38,760 nt of DNA from Cyclobacteriaceae bacterium (GCA_025055435.1 JANWWN010000029.1:1-38760); one strand, 5' to 3'; positions 11,101-19,566 are shown, numbered from the stretch's first letter. Numbers and translations are program-made. Notes: generated by a model not told the origin, from the sequence alone.

Positions 11101-12267
11101 CTTACGCGTAACACCTCGCTTACCACGCCCTTTACGCAAAATATAACACGCAGCATCAGCGGCCGTGCCAACATTGAACCATCCAACGATTTAAAAATCC
11201 AGCTTGATTTCAAAAAAGATGTCATGGATTCTTATCAGGAAATCTTCCGTTTCGACAATATCCAGAACGATTATGTTTCGCTTAATCCGAACCGAAGCGG
11301 CAGTTACCGCATCTCTACCATTGCCATTAAAACCGCTTTCCGCTCCGATAATAACAACCTGACCTCATCTGCCTTCCGCGACTTCGAACAATTGCTGGAC
11401 CCGGTTGTAAATCGATTCCGCACCATAACCGGCAACGAATACGACACCATCGGACAGGATGTACTTATTCCGGCATTCATAGCCGCCTACACCGGAAAGA
11501 ATGTTGACAAGATGAATCTCAGTCCCTTTCAGCGCACGCCGTTGCCCAACTGGCGGATTGACTACACCGGTCTGAATAAAATCAAAGCTCTGCAAAATGT
11601 GTTTCAGTCAGTAACCATCTCACATGCCTATTCGGCTTCGTATTCGGTTATGAATTTTTCCAACTCTCTGAAATATTCGGGCACCGATACTTTGGGTGTC
11701 AACATCCCGCTTGAACGATATAACAACGGCTTCTTCGCACGACCCAATGCCAACGGGCAAATCATTCCCATCTACATCATCAGCCAGGTTATGATTTCCG
11801 AACAATTTGCTCCGCTTATTGGTATCAATCTTCGAACACGATCACGCTTTACAGCCCGTGCCGAATACAAAACCAAGCGCGACCTGGCACTGAACATCTC
11901 CAACGCGCAGATAACGGAAATGAATACCAAAGATTTCTCGTTTGAAATCGGGTACACCAAAAACAACATGAAGCTGCCGTTTAAGATAGAGGGGCGTACC
12001 ACCGTGCTGAAAAACGATGTTACCTTCCGGATGAACCTCACCATCTCAGACCAGTCAACCATTCAGCGCAAAATCAATGAACTAAATGTGCTGACCAACG
12101 GAAACATCAACTTTCAGCTTCGACCCAACATCAGCTATGTGGTTAATCAGCGGCTCAACATTCAGGCCTACTTCGAACGTACCGTAAACACACCTCAGGT
12201 TTCCAATTCGTTTAAGCGCGCAGTTACCCGTTTTGGCTTCCAGATGCGCTTTAGTTTAGCCCAGTAA
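5104..12267 (+). CDS. sprA: Type IX secretion system outer-membrane translocon protein SprA (Sov)
   Basis: The 2387-residue protein is in the size class of SprA/Sov, the giant beta-barrel that forms the T9SS outer-membrane pore and is needed for gliding in Flavobacterium. The likely start is TTG at 5104: it gives a good signal peptide (MNLNRLTTVIGFLLPLCLSFAELHA), it is 13 bases after ruvA, and no ATG gives a comparable signal. The body has family hallmarks: an early SPVSNRGFAPKIYISPVLDRIFGG region, GNVSLPLNNTLIQGAQNLFGVKAQWQFGKL, a long series of alternating beta strands, acidic loop segments such as LPDNEDLNADNTLNELEEYY, and a final amphipathic strand ending in aromatic Phe plus SLAQ, typical for barrel insertion. 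The frame is unbroken over 7.2 kb. Several long frames on the opposite strand of this gene are shadows. Confidence 0.96.
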   Translation: MNLNRLTTVIGFLLPLCLSFAELHAAPFQQVQDTTRQSYRPSRRPTFKLRDRYGDPFSNPTTSSPLFLKDPSKIQYDISVDSTVNYTVYERIGNLDFRPATQLTFDEFNAFHNRQMMRSYWQGRARVQSGESPVSNRGFAPKIYISPVLDRIFGGSYVELIPRGFVTLDFGASFQRIDNPNIPVRMQRNGGFEFDQQINMSVIGKVGEKLAVSANFDNNNSFDFQNNMKIEYTGFKEDILKKLEIGNVSLPLNNTLIQGAQNLFGVKAQWQFGKLYVTTVASTQRGRVSSIDIPGSNQGQGRPFEIVASNYDENRHFFLAHFFRDNYERWLQHPPQIFSGVNITRVEVYVLNRSNDTQTLRNVVGLMDLGEGSTVYNDNVQGRIPGPAFNGANDLSQVLSLNAPARLSDQISNYLENVLYGPGAMVNGTDFERITSARKLSPTEFTFHRQLGYITLARKLQNDEALAVAFEYTYNGRTYKVGELTEDYNSRPDNEVIFLKMLRPRKIAIRDSRQRIIPTWDLMMKNIYTLNVTQLSRDGFQLRIVYRDDRTGIDNPQLQEGVNVRNRQLIEVFGLDRLNPVNDLQRDGNFDFVEGLTINTQYGMIIFPFVEPFNTALRQAFAGEPQEEFLINKYVYDTLYRTTKADAELFVTKNKFFLVGRYVANSAKEILIPGFGVTPGSVRVFAGGTPLLEGSDYTVDYTFGRVTILNDAIINSGKNISVQYEQADAFAFQTRSLLGTRFDYKLSDEVNFGSTLLYYNERPWITRNLIGTEPARNLQYGFDFNVRKESRLLTKLVDALPGIQTKEKSAFNWSGEFAQLLPGTSVKVEGTGTGYIDDFENTATPFSLLNPAAWRLAATPRTADNRFDPSLGARNDIRAGFKRAKLAWYIVDNQFYRDGGQFKPPNITSADLQNHYVRAVGPQEIFPFRNLTQGNFFETVLDVAYYPTERGPFNYDTQNINPLTGDFTDPANRWAGITTAIRSEVDFDKANIEYVEFWLLDPFINYTDNGKIIDGKFNDFNTTGGKLIFHLGSISEDIMRDGRHGFENGLPPDGDVTKATENNWGYVTNQQYITNAFDNSPASRANQDVGMDGVRNDLEAVKFQDFLSAVAGILNPEPLARLQSDPSSDNFKFFFGSDFDARNAKILERYKNFNGTDGNTPINTGTALPQSNGFLPDNEDLNADNTLNELEEYYEYNIDLRPGQLEIGRKYIVDKITTRATGGTEQVTWYLFRIPVRNFDGRFGNIEGFKSIRYVRMILTGFQQPVVLRFANFRMIGSRWRRYTESLEEGGLVPDREPDFDNFTLSVVNIEENAAPDPSGRKSPYVVPPGIVRDRDNTSSVPRQLNEQSMQLCVDNLMDGDARAAYKNVEMDFFNYGRIKMFVHANSEANDDDLVVFMRLGTDFDQNYYEVELPLKITRPANTSDPRAIWPEENEFDFALNTLYSLKAERDRLRFPLTQPFPQEGPRRIGRHGFRIMGRPDLSTVRLIMIGVRNPRTPDKRSHSACIWVNELRLTDFDRSAGWAVNSTLGLKLADLATVSSSVRHTTFGFGSVNSKISERTREEITAFDITSSINLDKLLPGKHGLIVPMLVSYQTTTRNPNYDPANPDQRLEAALQSFNSDEEREAYLRIIRDREIRRAINFTNVRKTKVRQDATPHLWDIENFSFSYRFSQITRTNFNIADFIKNDYGGSVAYNFSPKSTAFEPFKKSEGFKSPYLKLIKDFNLNLIPTTIAVRADLDRSFSRTIYRNFLSTSEPNFLKYFTFNRFYNAQWNVSRNLNITYAARANAIIDEPAGDINTPEKRDSVMNNLKRFGRMKNFDQNITVNYKLPLDKIPFTDWIDADYRFQTNYNWKAGPFNKPDSLVRPGEQDLPDSLDFKNTIQNSRERALTGQLNLVKLYNKIKFLKDINTPSRPSVRPANQPDTVHSAPQWVKNFFRMLMMVRSVNATYSITEGTLLPGFDPLPRFLGMDRSWSAPGWDFILGSQNPNIRNLAADNGWLTRNTSLTTPFTQNITRSISGRANIEPSNDLKIQLDFKKDVMDSYQEIFRFDNIQNDYVSLNPNRSGSYRISTIAIKTAFRSDNNNLTSSAFRDFEQLLDPVVNRFRTITGNEYDTIGQDVLIPAFIAAYTGKNVDKMNLSPFQRTPLPNWRIDYTGLNKIKALQNVFQSVTISHAYSASYSVMNFSNSLKYSGTDTLGVNIPLERYNNGFFARPNANGQIIPIYIISQVMISEQFAPLIGINLRTRSRFTARAEYKTKRDLALNISNAQITEMNTKDFSFEIGYTKNNMKLPFKIEGRTTVLKNDVTFRMNLTISDQSTIQRKINELNVLTNGNINFQLRPNISYVVNQRLNIQAYFERTVNTPQVSNSFKRAVTRFGFQMRFSLAQ

Positions 12268-12274
12268 ACAGCAC

Positions 12275-12304
12275 TTGGACATTCGCCCATTACCCGTAAT
12301 TTTG
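12275..12304 (+). promoter_or_regulatory. Promoter of the gcvH-lipA operon (TTG-N19-TAATTTTG)
   Basis: TTG at 12275-12277 and TAATTTTG at 12297-12304 are spaced by exactly 19 bases, the Bacteroidota sigma-A arrangement (-33 TTG, -7 TAnnTTTG). The -7 box ends 19 bases before the gcvH ATG at 12324. It is the most complete promoter in the window, and its position also argues against the TTG at 12315 as start codon. Confidence 0.75.
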
Positions 12305-12323
12305 GGACGTTAAATTGCAACCC

Positions 12324-12704
12324 ATGAACTTTCCTTCTCATTTGAAGTACACCAAAGACCACGAATGGATTGAACTGAACGGCAACATGGCCACGGTTGG
12401 CATTACCGACTTCGCTCAGGGTGAACTGGGCGATGTGGTTTATGTAGATATTACCACCGTTGGTCAGGAATTGAATCAGCACGATGTATTCGGCTCCGTT
12501 GAGGCCGTGAAAACCGTATCGGATTTGTTTATGCCCGTAGCCGGAAAAGTGATAGAAAAAAATACCTCACTCGACAGCAGCCCGGAAAAAGTTAACAACG
12601 ATCCGTATGGCGAAGGCTGGATGATAAAAATTGAAGTAAAAAATCCGGCTGATGTTCAATCCCTGCTTACAGCTGATCAGTACAAAGAACTTATCGGTAA
12701 ATAA
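12324..12704 (+). CDS. gcvH: Glycine cleavage system H protein
   Basis: A 126-residue protein starting MNFPSHLKYTKDHEWIEL. The lipoyl domain carries FGSVEAVKTVSDLFMPVAG with the lipoylated lysine at position 63, followed by the usual C-terminal NDPYGEGWMIKIE. The lipoyl arm shuttles the aminomethyl group from P protein to T protein and the reducing equivalents to dihydrolipoamide dehydrogenase. I chose the ATG at 12324 and not the in-frame TTG three codons earlier because the former gives the standard N terminus. lipA begins 21 bases downstream, so the substrate of lipoyl synthase and the enzyme are co-transcribed. gcvT is not in the window. Confidence 0.97.
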   Translation: MNFPSHLKYTKDHEWIELNGNMATVGITDFAQGELGDVVYVDITTVGQELNQHDVFGSVEAVKTVSDLFMPVAGKVIEKNTSLDSSPEKVNNDPYGEGWMIKIEVKNPADVQSLLTADQYKELIGK

Positions 12705-12725
12705 CTTGTTCTTGTTACAAACCAG

Positions 12726-13613
12726 ATGATTGAATTGCCCACCATACAACCGCCGACTGTGCGCGAACGCAAACCCGACTGGCTTCGGGTAAAGCTACCT
12801 GTAGGGCCCGAGTACGCTAAAGTGCGCCGGTTGGTTGATGAGCATCGCCTGCACACCATTTGCGAAAGTGGTAATTGTCCCAATATGGGCGAATGCTGGG
12901 GGGCTGGTACCGCTACCTTCATGATTTTGGGTAACATTTGTACACGAAGCTGTACTTTCTGCGCCGTTGCTACTGGTCGCCCGACCGAGTACGATACCGA
13001 TGAACCCAGGCGCGTTGCCGAAGCCATTAAACTGATGGGCGTAAAACATGCGGTTATTACTTCGGTAAACCGCGATGAACTAAAAGACCGCGGCGCAGAG
13101 ATCTGGTATCAAACGGTGGTGTGGACTAAAAAACTCAATCCGCAAACCACCATCGAAACCCTTATTCCGGATACCAAAGGAAACTGGGATGCACTTTACC
13201 GGATGATTGAAGGCGGACAGGAAGTGGTGAGCCACAACATGGAAACGGTTGAACGCCTGTACCGAAAGGTGCGACCGCAGGCCAAGTACGAACGCAGCCT
13301 TGAGCAAATCCGGCGCATACGCGAAGCCGGCAAACGCACCAAGTCGGGCATTATGCTCGGCCTTGGCGAAACCAAAGACGAGGTGCTGAAAGCCATGGAC
13401 GACCTGGTAGCCAACGGTTTACTCATCCTTACCCTGGGTCAATACCTGCAGCCCACTAAAATGCACCTGGAAGTAGCCGAGTACATCCATCCCGACACTT
13501 TTGAAATGTATAAAGAGGAAGGCCTGAAGCGCGGTCTGAAATACGTGGAAGCCGGCCCCCTTGTGCGCTCCAGCTACCATGCCGAACGGCATGTCAACGT
13601 GCCCCTCGACTAA
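12726..13613 (+). CDS. lipA: Lipoyl synthase
   Basis: A 295-residue radical-SAM enzyme that inserts two sulfurs into protein-bound octanoyl groups to make lipoyl. Both iron-sulfur cluster motifs are intact: the auxiliary-cluster cysteines C46, C51 and C57 ([13 protein letters not shown]) and the radical-SAM CxxxCxxC at C72, C76 and C79 (CTRSCTFC). The C-terminal RSSYHAE motif holds the serine that ligates the auxiliary cluster. Length is normal. It follows gcvH by 21 bases without a visible promoter of its own, and gcvP follows about 100 bases later behind its own promoter. lipB, which would supply the octanoyl group, is not here. Confidence 0.97.
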   Translation: MIELPTIQPPTVRERKPDWLRVKLPVGPEYAKVRRLVDEHRLHTICESGNCPNMGECWGAGTATFMILGNICTRSCTFCAVATGRPTEYDTDEPRRVAEAIKLMGVKHAVITSVNRDELKDRGAEIWYQTVVWTKKLNPQTTIETLIPDTKGNWDALYRMIEGGQEVVSHNMETVERLYRKVRPQAKYERSLEQIRRIREAGKRTKSGIMLGLGETKDEVLKAMDDLVANGLLILTLGQYLQPTKMHLEVAEYIHPDTFEMYKEEGLKRGLKYVEAGPLVRSSYHAERHVNVPLD

Positions 13614-13634
13614 AAATTCTTCGCAAAAACTACA

Positions 13635-13665
13635 TTTTATTTGCAGCGCTACTCCCCTACCTTTG
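13635..13665 (+). promoter_or_regulatory. Candidate promoter of gcvP (TTTT-N19-TACCTTTG)
   Basis: TACCTTTG at 13658-13665 is an exact -7 consensus, with a T-rich -33 element TTTT at 13635-13638 and 19 bases between. Transcription would start near 13670, leaving a leader of about 40 bases before the ATG at 13710. The in-frame TTG at 13641 lies upstream of this box and so would not be transcribed from it. Confidence 0.6.
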
Positions 13666-13709
13666 TGGCGCTTTTAAAAACTCCCTGGCAGCAAATCTGT
13701 TTTAACAAC

Positions 13710-16589
13710 ATGAGCTACAATTCTTTGTATTCCGAAAAATTCGAAACACGTCACATCGGGCCCGATGCACGACAAATTGAAGAAATGCTGAAAACCGTAA
13801 ATGCTTCGTCACTCAGCGAACTGATTGACCAGACCGTGCCGGCCAACATACGCTTGCAAAAATCACTCAACCTGCCACCGGCAAAATCTGAAACGCAATT
13901 TCTGAATGACTTCAGAAAACTGGCATCACAAAACAAAATATTCAGGTCCTACATCGGCATGGGGTATTATAACACCCACACACCCGGCGTCATACTGCGA
14001 AATGTCCTCGAAAATCCGGGGTGGTACACGGCTTACACCCCCTATCAGGCCGAAATTGCACAGGGACGGCTGGAGGCCCTCATTAATTACCAAACCATGA
14101 TCATGGACCTTACGGGCATGGAACTGGCCAACGCCTCGTTGCTGGATGAAGCCACAGCCGCTGCCGAGGCCATGCACATGTTTCTTGCTTCGCTTAAGCC
14201 GGAGAAGAAAAATGCCCGGGTGTTTTTTGTAGATGAAAATGTATTTCCGCAGACGATCGATGTATTGAAGACCCGCTCGGCTCCGCTGGGAATTATTCTC
14301 GAAACAGGCGATGTTAGCAAACTGGATGTTACCCGCTCAGATCTTTTTGCCGTTCTCGTTCAATACCCGGACAGCAACGGTGCCATTAAAGATTATTCAG
14401 CATTTATTGCTGCTGCCCACGAGCACAACGTTTACGTAGCTGTTGCGGCCGACCTGCTTGCACTGGCCCTGCTCAAATCACCGGGTGAGATGGGTGCCGA
14501 TGCCGTAATAGGTTCCAGTCAGCGCTTTGGTGTGCCCATGGGCTTTGGCGGTCCTCACTCGGCCTACTTCGCCACCCGCGAGGAATTTAAAAGACAAATA
14601 CCGGGCAGAATCATTGGCGCCTCGGTTGATGCACAGGGTAAGCCAGGATACCGCATGGCCCTTCAAACCCGCGAACAGCACATTCGAAGAGAGAAAGCAA
14701 CATCCAATATCTGCACGGCCCAGGTACTGTTGGCAGTGATGGCCGGCATGTATGCCGTGTACCACGGACCCGATGGGATAAAAAAGATTGCAGAACGCGT
14801 GCACGGATTAACCGACCTGCTGAACCGCGAATTGCAAAAGCTGGGATACCGCCAACTGAACCAGCACTTCTTCGATACGCTTAAGATAGCCGTGGCCGAT
14901 AAAGAATCCATTCGCAGGGAAGCAGAAAAGCGAATGATTAACTTGCGTTATTTTGAAGATAACCACGTGGGTATTTCACTGGATGAAACCACCACATTGA
15001 ATGACGTAAACGAGTTGCTGGAAATATTCGGCAGTAAAAAACCCATATCCACCGAACAAACAACAGCAGGCTCCATACCCTCTGAGCTCAAACGAACCAC
15101 TTCATTCCTCACACATCCGGTTTTCAACTCGCACCATTCCGAGCACGAAATGCTGCGATATATTAAAAAGCTGGAAAACAAAGATCTGTCGCTGGTACAT
15201 TCCATGATTCCGCTCGGTTCGTGTACCATGAAATTGAATGCTACAACCGAAATGATTCCGGTAACGTGGGCTGAGTTCGGCAACATCCACCCGTTCGCAC
15301 CGGCCGATCAGACAAAAGGCTATCAGCAGATGATAAAGGAACTGGAGAATTGGCTGGCCGAAATCACAGGCTTTACGGGTGTTTCGCTTCAACCCAACAG
15401 TGGTGCACAAGGTGAATATGCCGGTCTTATGGTTATTCGTGCCTACCATCAGCATCGCGGTGAAGGGCACCGCAACGTAGCCCTTATCCCTGCTTCCGCA
15501 CATGGCACCAACCCCGCCAGTGCGGTAATGGCCGGCATGAAGGTGGTGATTGTAAAGTCGGACGAAAACGGCAAGATTGACGTTGCCGACCTGCGTACCA
15601 AAGCCGATGAACACAAAAATGATCTGGCCTGCCTCATGGTTACTTATCCATCTACACACGGTGTATTCGAAGAGGCCATCACTGAAATTTGCGACATTAT
15701 TCATCAGGCCGGTGGATTGGTGTACATGGATGGCGCCAACATGAATGCCCAGGTCGGGCTTACTTCACCGGCTAACATCGGTGCTGATGTATGCCATCTT
15801 AACCTGCATAAAACCTTTTGCATACCGCATGGGGGAGGCGGCCCGGGCATGGGCCCCATCTGCGTTAACGATAAACTCAAGCCATTCCTTCCCGGTCACC
15901 CGGTGGTGAAAACCGGTGGCGATAAAGCCATCACGGCTGTTTCGGCAGCGCCTTTTGGAAGCGCAAGTATTCTCACCATTTCTTATGCCTACATTGCAAT
16001 GATGGGCGCTGAGGGACTAACCAACGCGACCCGAGTTGCCATACTCAATGCCAACTACATTAAAGCCCGCCTTGAAGGGCATTACAAAATTCTATACGCC
16101 GGCACCAACGGCCGTTGCGCCCATGAAATGATTGTGGATTGCCGCGACTTTAAAAAAGCAGGCATTGAGGTGGAAGACATTGCCAAGCGTTTGATGGATT
16201 ACGGCTTTCATGCACCCACGGTATCGTTCCCGGTAGCGGGCACACTGATGATCGAACCTACCGAAAGCGAGACCAAAGAAGAACTCGACCGTTTTTGCGA
16301 TGCCCTCATCGAAATCCGGAATGAAATCCGCGAAGTAGAGGAAGGCAAAGCCGATAAGGAGAACAACGTGTTGAAAAATGCACCCCACACGGCTGAGGTA
16401 GTAACCGCAGATTCCTGGAATCGCCCCTACTCGCGTCAAAAAGCAGCCTATCCGCTGCCGTATTTGCGCGAGAGCAAATTCTGGCCCGTTGTTAGCCGCA
16501 TTGATAATGCTTATGGCGACCGCAATCTGGTGTGCAGTTGCTTGCCGGTTGAAGCCTATCAGGGTAAGGAGGAGTCGGTTACTGCGTAA
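13710..16589 (+). CDS. gcvP: Glycine dehydrogenase (aminomethyl-transferring), P protein, single chain
   Basis: From the ATG at 13710 the protein has 959 residues ([19 protein letters not shown]), the usual size of the fused, homodimeric P protein with an N-terminal and a C-terminal PLP-fold half. The N half has [32 protein letters not shown]; the C half has the PLP lysine in [18 protein letters not shown] and the glycine-rich stretch after it. It decarboxylates glycine and passes the aminomethyl group to the lipoyl arm of GcvH, encoded 1.4 kb upstream. An in-frame TTG at 13641 would add 23 unconserved residues and sits ahead of the promoter at 13658, so I reject it. The neighbouring genes for gcvH, lipA and serine dehydratase indicate a glycine/serine catabolic neighbourhood. 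Confidence 0.97.
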   Translation: MSYNSLYSEKFETRHIGPDARQIEEMLKTVNASSLSELIDQTVPANIRLQKSLNLPPAKSETQFLNDFRKLASQNKIFRSYIGMGYYNTHTPGVILRNVLENPGWYTAYTPYQAEIAQGRLEALINYQTMIMDLTGMELANASLLDEATAAAEAMHMFLASLKPEKKNARVFFVDENVFPQTIDVLKTRSAPLGIILETGDVSKLDVTRSDLFAVLVQYPDSNGAIKDYSAFIAAAHEHNVYVAVAADLLALALLKSPGEMGADAVIGSSQRFGVPMGFGGPHSAYFATREEFKRQIPGRIIGASVDAQGKPGYRMALQTREQHIRREKATSNICTAQVLLAVMAGMYAVYHGPDGIKKIAERVHGLTDLLNRELQKLGYRQLNQHFFDTLKIAVADKESIRREAEKRMINLRYFEDNHVGISLDETTTLNDVNELLEIFGSKKPISTEQTTAGSIPSELKRTTSFLTHPVFNSHHSEHEMLRYIKKLENKDLSLVHSMIPLGSCTMKLNATTEMIPVTWAEFGNIHPFAPADQTKGYQQMIKELENWLAEITGFTGVSLQPNSGAQGEYAGLMVIRAYHQHRGEGHRNVALIPASAHGTNPASAVMAGMKVVIVKSDENGKIDVADLRTKADEHKNDLACLMVTYPSTHGVFEEAITEICDIIHQAGGLVYMDGANMNAQVGLTSPANIGADVCHLNLHKTFCIPHGGGGPGMGPICVNDKLKPFLPGHPVVKTGGDKAITAVSAAPFGSASILTISYAYIAMMGAEGLTNATRVAILNANYIKARLEGHYKILYAGTNGRCAHEMIVDCRDFKKAGIEVEDIAKRLMDYGFHAPTVSFPVAGTLMIEPTESETKEELDRFCDALIEIRNEIREVEEGKADKENNVLKNAPHTAEVVTADSWNRPYSRQKAAYPLPYLRESKFWPVVSRIDNAYGDRNLVCSCLPVEAYQGKEESVTA

Positions 16590-16590
16590 C

Positions 16591-16758
16591 TCAGGTAACC
16601 CAAAACCAGATGACCACCGCCAGGGTAATGATAATGGCGGATACCCACAGCCAAAATGCTATGCGCACATTGCGCTCGGTTGCCCGCACAATGGACTTCA
16701 TTTTTCGTAAAGGGTAACTTCCTTTAGGTTGCTCCGGCTGCTGCTCTGTTTCACGCAT
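16591..16758 (-). CDS. Small single-span membrane protein (55 aa), unknown
   Basis: Reading the minus strand from CAT at 16756-16758 to TCA at 16591-16593 gives 55 residues. The first half is polar and basic (METEQQ-type start MRETEQQPEQPKGSYPLRK, then KSIVRATERNVR) and the second half is a clear transmembrane helix (IAFWLWVSAIIITLAVVIWFWV) that ends one residue before the stop. The shape, basic cytoplasmic part followed by a C-terminal membrane span, is that of many small membrane proteins. It starts 101 bases after the M28 peptidase stop on the same strand and ends 1 base after gcvP, tail to tail. I do not recognise the family. Support is the exact fit between two genes and the residue pattern; there is no known homologue to cite. 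Confidence 0.6.
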   Translation of the reverse strand: MRETEQQPEQPKGSYPLRKMKSIVRATERNVRIAFWLWVSAIIITLAVVIWFWVT

Positions 16759-16859
16759 ACAAAAAGTTTTGCTTTTATGCAGCGCATTAAATAATGGTAA
16801 CCTGAGTTGATGGTCTCCGCATCTGCGGATAAATACAACTGATTAAGCTGTTTTGTTTT

Positions 16860-18257
16860 TTATTTTAGTCCGTATCGGTCAATTAAATACACCATAGCTG
16901 CCATGGCTGCTGCACCCAGCGCCAGTTCGCGGCGGTCAACTTTATCAATCGTATCTTCCGGGGTGTGGTGGTAACTGAAATAGCGTTGTGAATCCGGCAA
17001 CAGTCCCAGAAGCGGTACGCCTTGTGGGGCAAGCGGACTAATGTCGGCTCCGCCTCCTTCCGTACTAAAGTCGTGCACACCGTAGGGTTCAAGCAGGGGC
17101 TTCCAGCTTTGCACCTTTGCCTTGGCGGCAGCCGTGGTTGGTACAGTAAATCCGCGCGGCACAAAACCTCCGCGGTCGGATTCGATGGCAGCTATATGAA
17201 CTTCCTTCCGTTCTGCAGCAGCCCGCGCATATTCCAGGCCTCCACGTAGTCCGTTTTCTTCATTCATAAACATTACCGCACGCAGGGTGTGGCGGGGTTT
17301 ATAGCCTAATGACCTGAGTATGCGCAGCGCTTCGATAGACTGAACACAGCCGGCACCATCATCGTGAGCGCCCTGGCCAAGGTCCCAGCTGTCGAGGTGG
17401 CCGCCTACAACGATGTAATTTTTCGGATTTTCCGATCCGCGCAGTTCGCCAACAACATTAAATGATGGCGCATCGGGCAGGGTTTCGCAGTGCATTTCCA
17501 GATAAAACTGCAGATTCGGATCATCGGCAAGCAATCTGCTTAATAAATCAGCATGGTTGGTAGCGATGGCAGCAGCAGGAATTTTAGGAACATTAAGTGC
17601 ATACCGCAAAGACCCGGTATGCGGATAATCTTCGGGGTTCGGACTCATGGAACGAACCAGCGCAGCAACCGCACCGAACTTTGCCGCTTCCGATGCACCG
17701 TTGGCACGTTGATCAACGGCTGTTCCGTAAGCAGAAAAAGTCTGCAGCACACGCGGATCCATGGGTCGGTTAAAGAATACGATTTTACCCTTCACTCGGC
17801 CCTGTTCGCCCAGCTTCTTCAGTTCATCCCACGAGCGTACTTCTACCACTCCGGCCAGCACACCGGCAGGACCGGTACCCACCGACCCGCCCAGTGCACA
17901 AACATTCACGGGCTGCATACCCAGCTTTTTTGAGTTGACGATACGTCCGGTTTCGGGCTTACCGCGCACCCAGTGCGGAACCATAATTGGTTGCAGCCAC
18001 ACGGAGTCGAAGCCATAGTGCTGCATGACCTGCCGCGTATATTCCACAGCAGCCGCTGCACCGGGGGAGCCGCTTAACCGCGGACCGATGTTTGTACACA
18101 TGTACTCCAGTACCTCAAAGGCTTTGCCGCTGGTCAGGGCTTCATCGAATATTTTTCTGATAAATTTTTCATCTTCAGTCTGCGCAGCAGATAAAAGAGA
18201 CAAAACAGTCAGTGTAATCAGCAATACAGGTTTCTGCATAAGTTTCCGATTATACAT
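16860..18257 (-). CDS. Secreted M28 family zinc peptidase (carboxypeptidase Q-like) with PA domain
   Basis: A 465-residue exported aminopeptidase/carboxypeptidase. A signal peptide spans about residues 7-25 (MQKPVLLITLTVLSLLSAAQ). A PA-type insertion covers about 120-250, and the co-catalytic two-zinc M28 core follows with its ligands: H287 in GGHLDSWD, D299/D300 in AHDDGAG, E333/E334 in EENGLRGG, D361 in ESDRGG and H430/H431 in YHHTPEDT. The whole metal set is present, so it should be active. The closest match in my memory is the PGCP/carboxypeptidase Q group, which trims dipeptides. The ATG of this gene overlaps the upstream stop by one base (TAATG), which suggests translational coupling and supports the start at 18257; the Met at residue 7 is the alternative start. 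Confidence 0.88.
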   Translation of the reverse strand: MYNRKLMQKPVLLITLTVLSLLSAAQTEDEKFIRKIFDEALTSGKAFEVLEYMCTNIGPRLSGSPGAAAAVEYTRQVMQHYGFDSVWLQPIMVPHWVRGKPETGRIVNSKKLGMQPVNVCALGGSVGTGPAGVLAGVVEVRSWDELKKLGEQGRVKGKIVFFNRPMDPRVLQTFSAYGTAVDQRANGASEAAKFGAVAALVRSMSPNPEDYPHTGSLRYALNVPKIPAAAIATNHADLLSRLLADDPNLQFYLEMHCETLPDAPSFNVVGELRGSENPKNYIVVGGHLDSWDLGQGAHDDGAGCVQSIEALRILRSLGYKPRHTLRAVMFMNEENGLRGGLEYARAAAERKEVHIAAIESDRGGFVPRGFTVPTTAAAKAKVQSWKPLLEPYGVHDFSTEGGGADISPLAPQGVPLLGLLPDSQRYFSYHHTPEDTIDKVDRRELALGAAAMAAMVYLIDRYGLK

Positions 18258-18694
18258 TACGGATCTATCACGCGTGCATTTTTAATGATGTACATGTGAT
18301 GATCGGGATCAAAATCATTTAAAAACAAAATACCTTCAACGGTAATCTGTCGGGTAACGAATTTGACAGGTTGTTTGGTTTGGAGCTCAACAACTGTTTC
18401 GGGACCTGCACCACCACAGAAATAGCACTGACTGAACGGCAAGGCCGACAACATATACTCCTGACGTCCGCCCAACTCCGCCATAGGAATGAGGTATCCT
18501 TTAACGCGCACTACTTTTCCGTTGTAGCTCCATAAGCGCTTACTGAAACGGGGGGATTCGATTTCAAAACCATTTTCTTCAGTCGGGCGGCTTTCAAAAC
18601 CTACCTCGGCCAGTATTTTCCATACATCCTCCTGTTGTGCCTGAGCATTCAGGCACACAACCAGTAATAAAAACCACAGGCAGCACAACTTCAT
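18257..18694 (-). CDS. Small secreted protein, DUF3299-like, function unknown
   Basis: A 145-residue protein with a signal peptide (MKLCCLWFLLLVVCLNAQAQ, cleavage after about residue 20). The mature part holds NGKVVRVKGYLIPMAE, then FSQCYFCGGAGPETVVEL, then a strand-rich end ITVEGILFLNDFDPDHHMYIIKNA. The pattern 'VRVxGYLIP ... C.FC..AGPE ... V.GxL' resembles the DUF3299 group of small periplasmic proteins that may adopt an OB-like fold; this assignment is from memory and tentative. The CYFC pair could bind a metal or form a disulfide. The Cys residues at 4 and 5 lie within the signal peptide and do not form a good lipobox. It is coupled by a one-base TAATG overlap to the M28 peptidase and is divergent from the TauE/SafE gene. 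Confidence 0.6.
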   Translation of the reverse strand: MKLCCLWFLLLVVCLNAQAQQEDVWKILAEVGFESRPTEENGFEIESPRFSKRLWSYNGKVVRVKGYLIPMAELGGRQEYMLSALPFSQCYFCGGAGPETVVELQTKQPVKFVTRQITVEGILFLNDFDPDHHMYIIKNARVIDP

Positions 18695-18745
18695 ATCCGG
18701 AAAGAAGCTATTACTTTGCGTGAATATAGGCGCATTATTTTTTCA

Positions 18746-19555
18746 ATGACAGAAATTGTTGGCCTGAGTATAGCCGGCCTGATTGGTGGCTTTATAGCCG
18801 GACTAACCGGTATCGGCACGGGTTTCATGATGCTGGCCGTTATTCCGCTGGTGTTGCATCATTATCAGGTGCCGGCTGAATTGTTCGTTCCGGTTACCAT
18901 TGCCAATACGGTACTGGCAACATTGGTTTCCTCGGGTGCCAACTTAATAACCACCCTGCGCACGCGCACGTTCTATCAACGCGAAACGGCCTGGACTTCT
19001 TTTGGCGCTGTGGTTTCGTCATTTATTGTTTTCGAGCTGGTGGCAAAAAGTGAATTTTATTCACGCAAGTTGTTCACCGCAGTAATTATTGTCTTTATGC
19101 TGATCATTATTTTTCAGACTTTCCAGAAACTGCGGCTTTCCAACCCTGAAAAAGAAAAGGTAAACAAAAAGCGACTGGTTGTTACCGGCGTAGTGGCCGG
19201 AACAGCCTCGGCCCTCACCGGCCTGGGTGGCGGCACGCTGCTCATTCCCATGCTCAACCTGTGGCAAAAGATGGACATTCTGAAAGCCAAGTCCATTTCA
19301 TTCGGAACGATTTTTTCCATAGCACTCTGGCTTTCAATCAACAATTTATTTCTCGAACCCGATTACAATATTCCCGGCAGTAAAGGGCTTATTGTTTTTC
19401 CGTTGGTTATTCCCATCAGCCTTGGCGTTGTAATCGGTTCGCCTGCCGGAGTGATGTTCAGCCACCGTATCCCTTCCCGAACCGTAACACTTTTGTTTCT
19501 TATCGTTCTGTCGGTTGTTACCATTCAAAAAGCGTTTGAACTGATAAACCTGTGA
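18746..19555 (+). CDS. TauE/SafE family membrane transporter (sulfite or organosulfur anion exporter type)
   Basis: A 269-residue polytopic protein from the ATG at 18746. Two repeat units each begin with a glycine-rich helix pair, IAGLIGGFIAGLTGIGTGF at the N terminus and VAGTASALTGLGGGTLLIPML near the middle, as in TauE/SafE proteins; eight or so hydrophobic segments can be read. Members of the family move sulfite, sulfoacetate or other anions, but the substrate cannot be told from sequence. A TTG at 18716 would add ten residues (MREYRRIIFS), but it lies inside TTACTTTG (18711-18718), a one-mismatch -7 box, so the ATG is the better start. The gene is divergent from the DUF3299-like gene. Confidence 0.85.
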   Translation: MTEIVGLSIAGLIGGFIAGLTGIGTGFMMLAVIPLVLHHYQVPAELFVPVTIANTVLATLVSSGANLITTLRTRTFYQRETAWTSFGAVVSSFIVFELVAKSEFYSRKLFTAVIIVFMLIIIFQTFQKLRLSNPEKEKVNKKRLVVTGVVAGTASALTGLGGGTLLIPMLNLWQKMDILKAKSISFGTIFSIALWLSINNLFLEPDYNIPGSKGLIVFPLVIPISLGVVIGSPAGVMFSHRIPSRTVTLLFLIVLSVVTIQKAFELINL

Positions 19556-19566
19556 ATGCTAAAAAT

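Noticed and set aside
13641-13709. In-frame TTG extension of gcvP
   Set aside because: It adds 23 unconserved residues and lies ahead of an exact -7 box at 13658-13665.
15102-15704. 200-codon open frame on the minus strand
   Set aside because: Antisense to the conserved C-terminal half of gcvP, including the segment before the PLP lysine; a codon-bias shadow.
16816-16829. Hairpin TCCGC-ATCT-GCGGA as terminator of the M28 gene
   Set aside because: Only a 5-bp stem and no T run on either strand; too weak to call.
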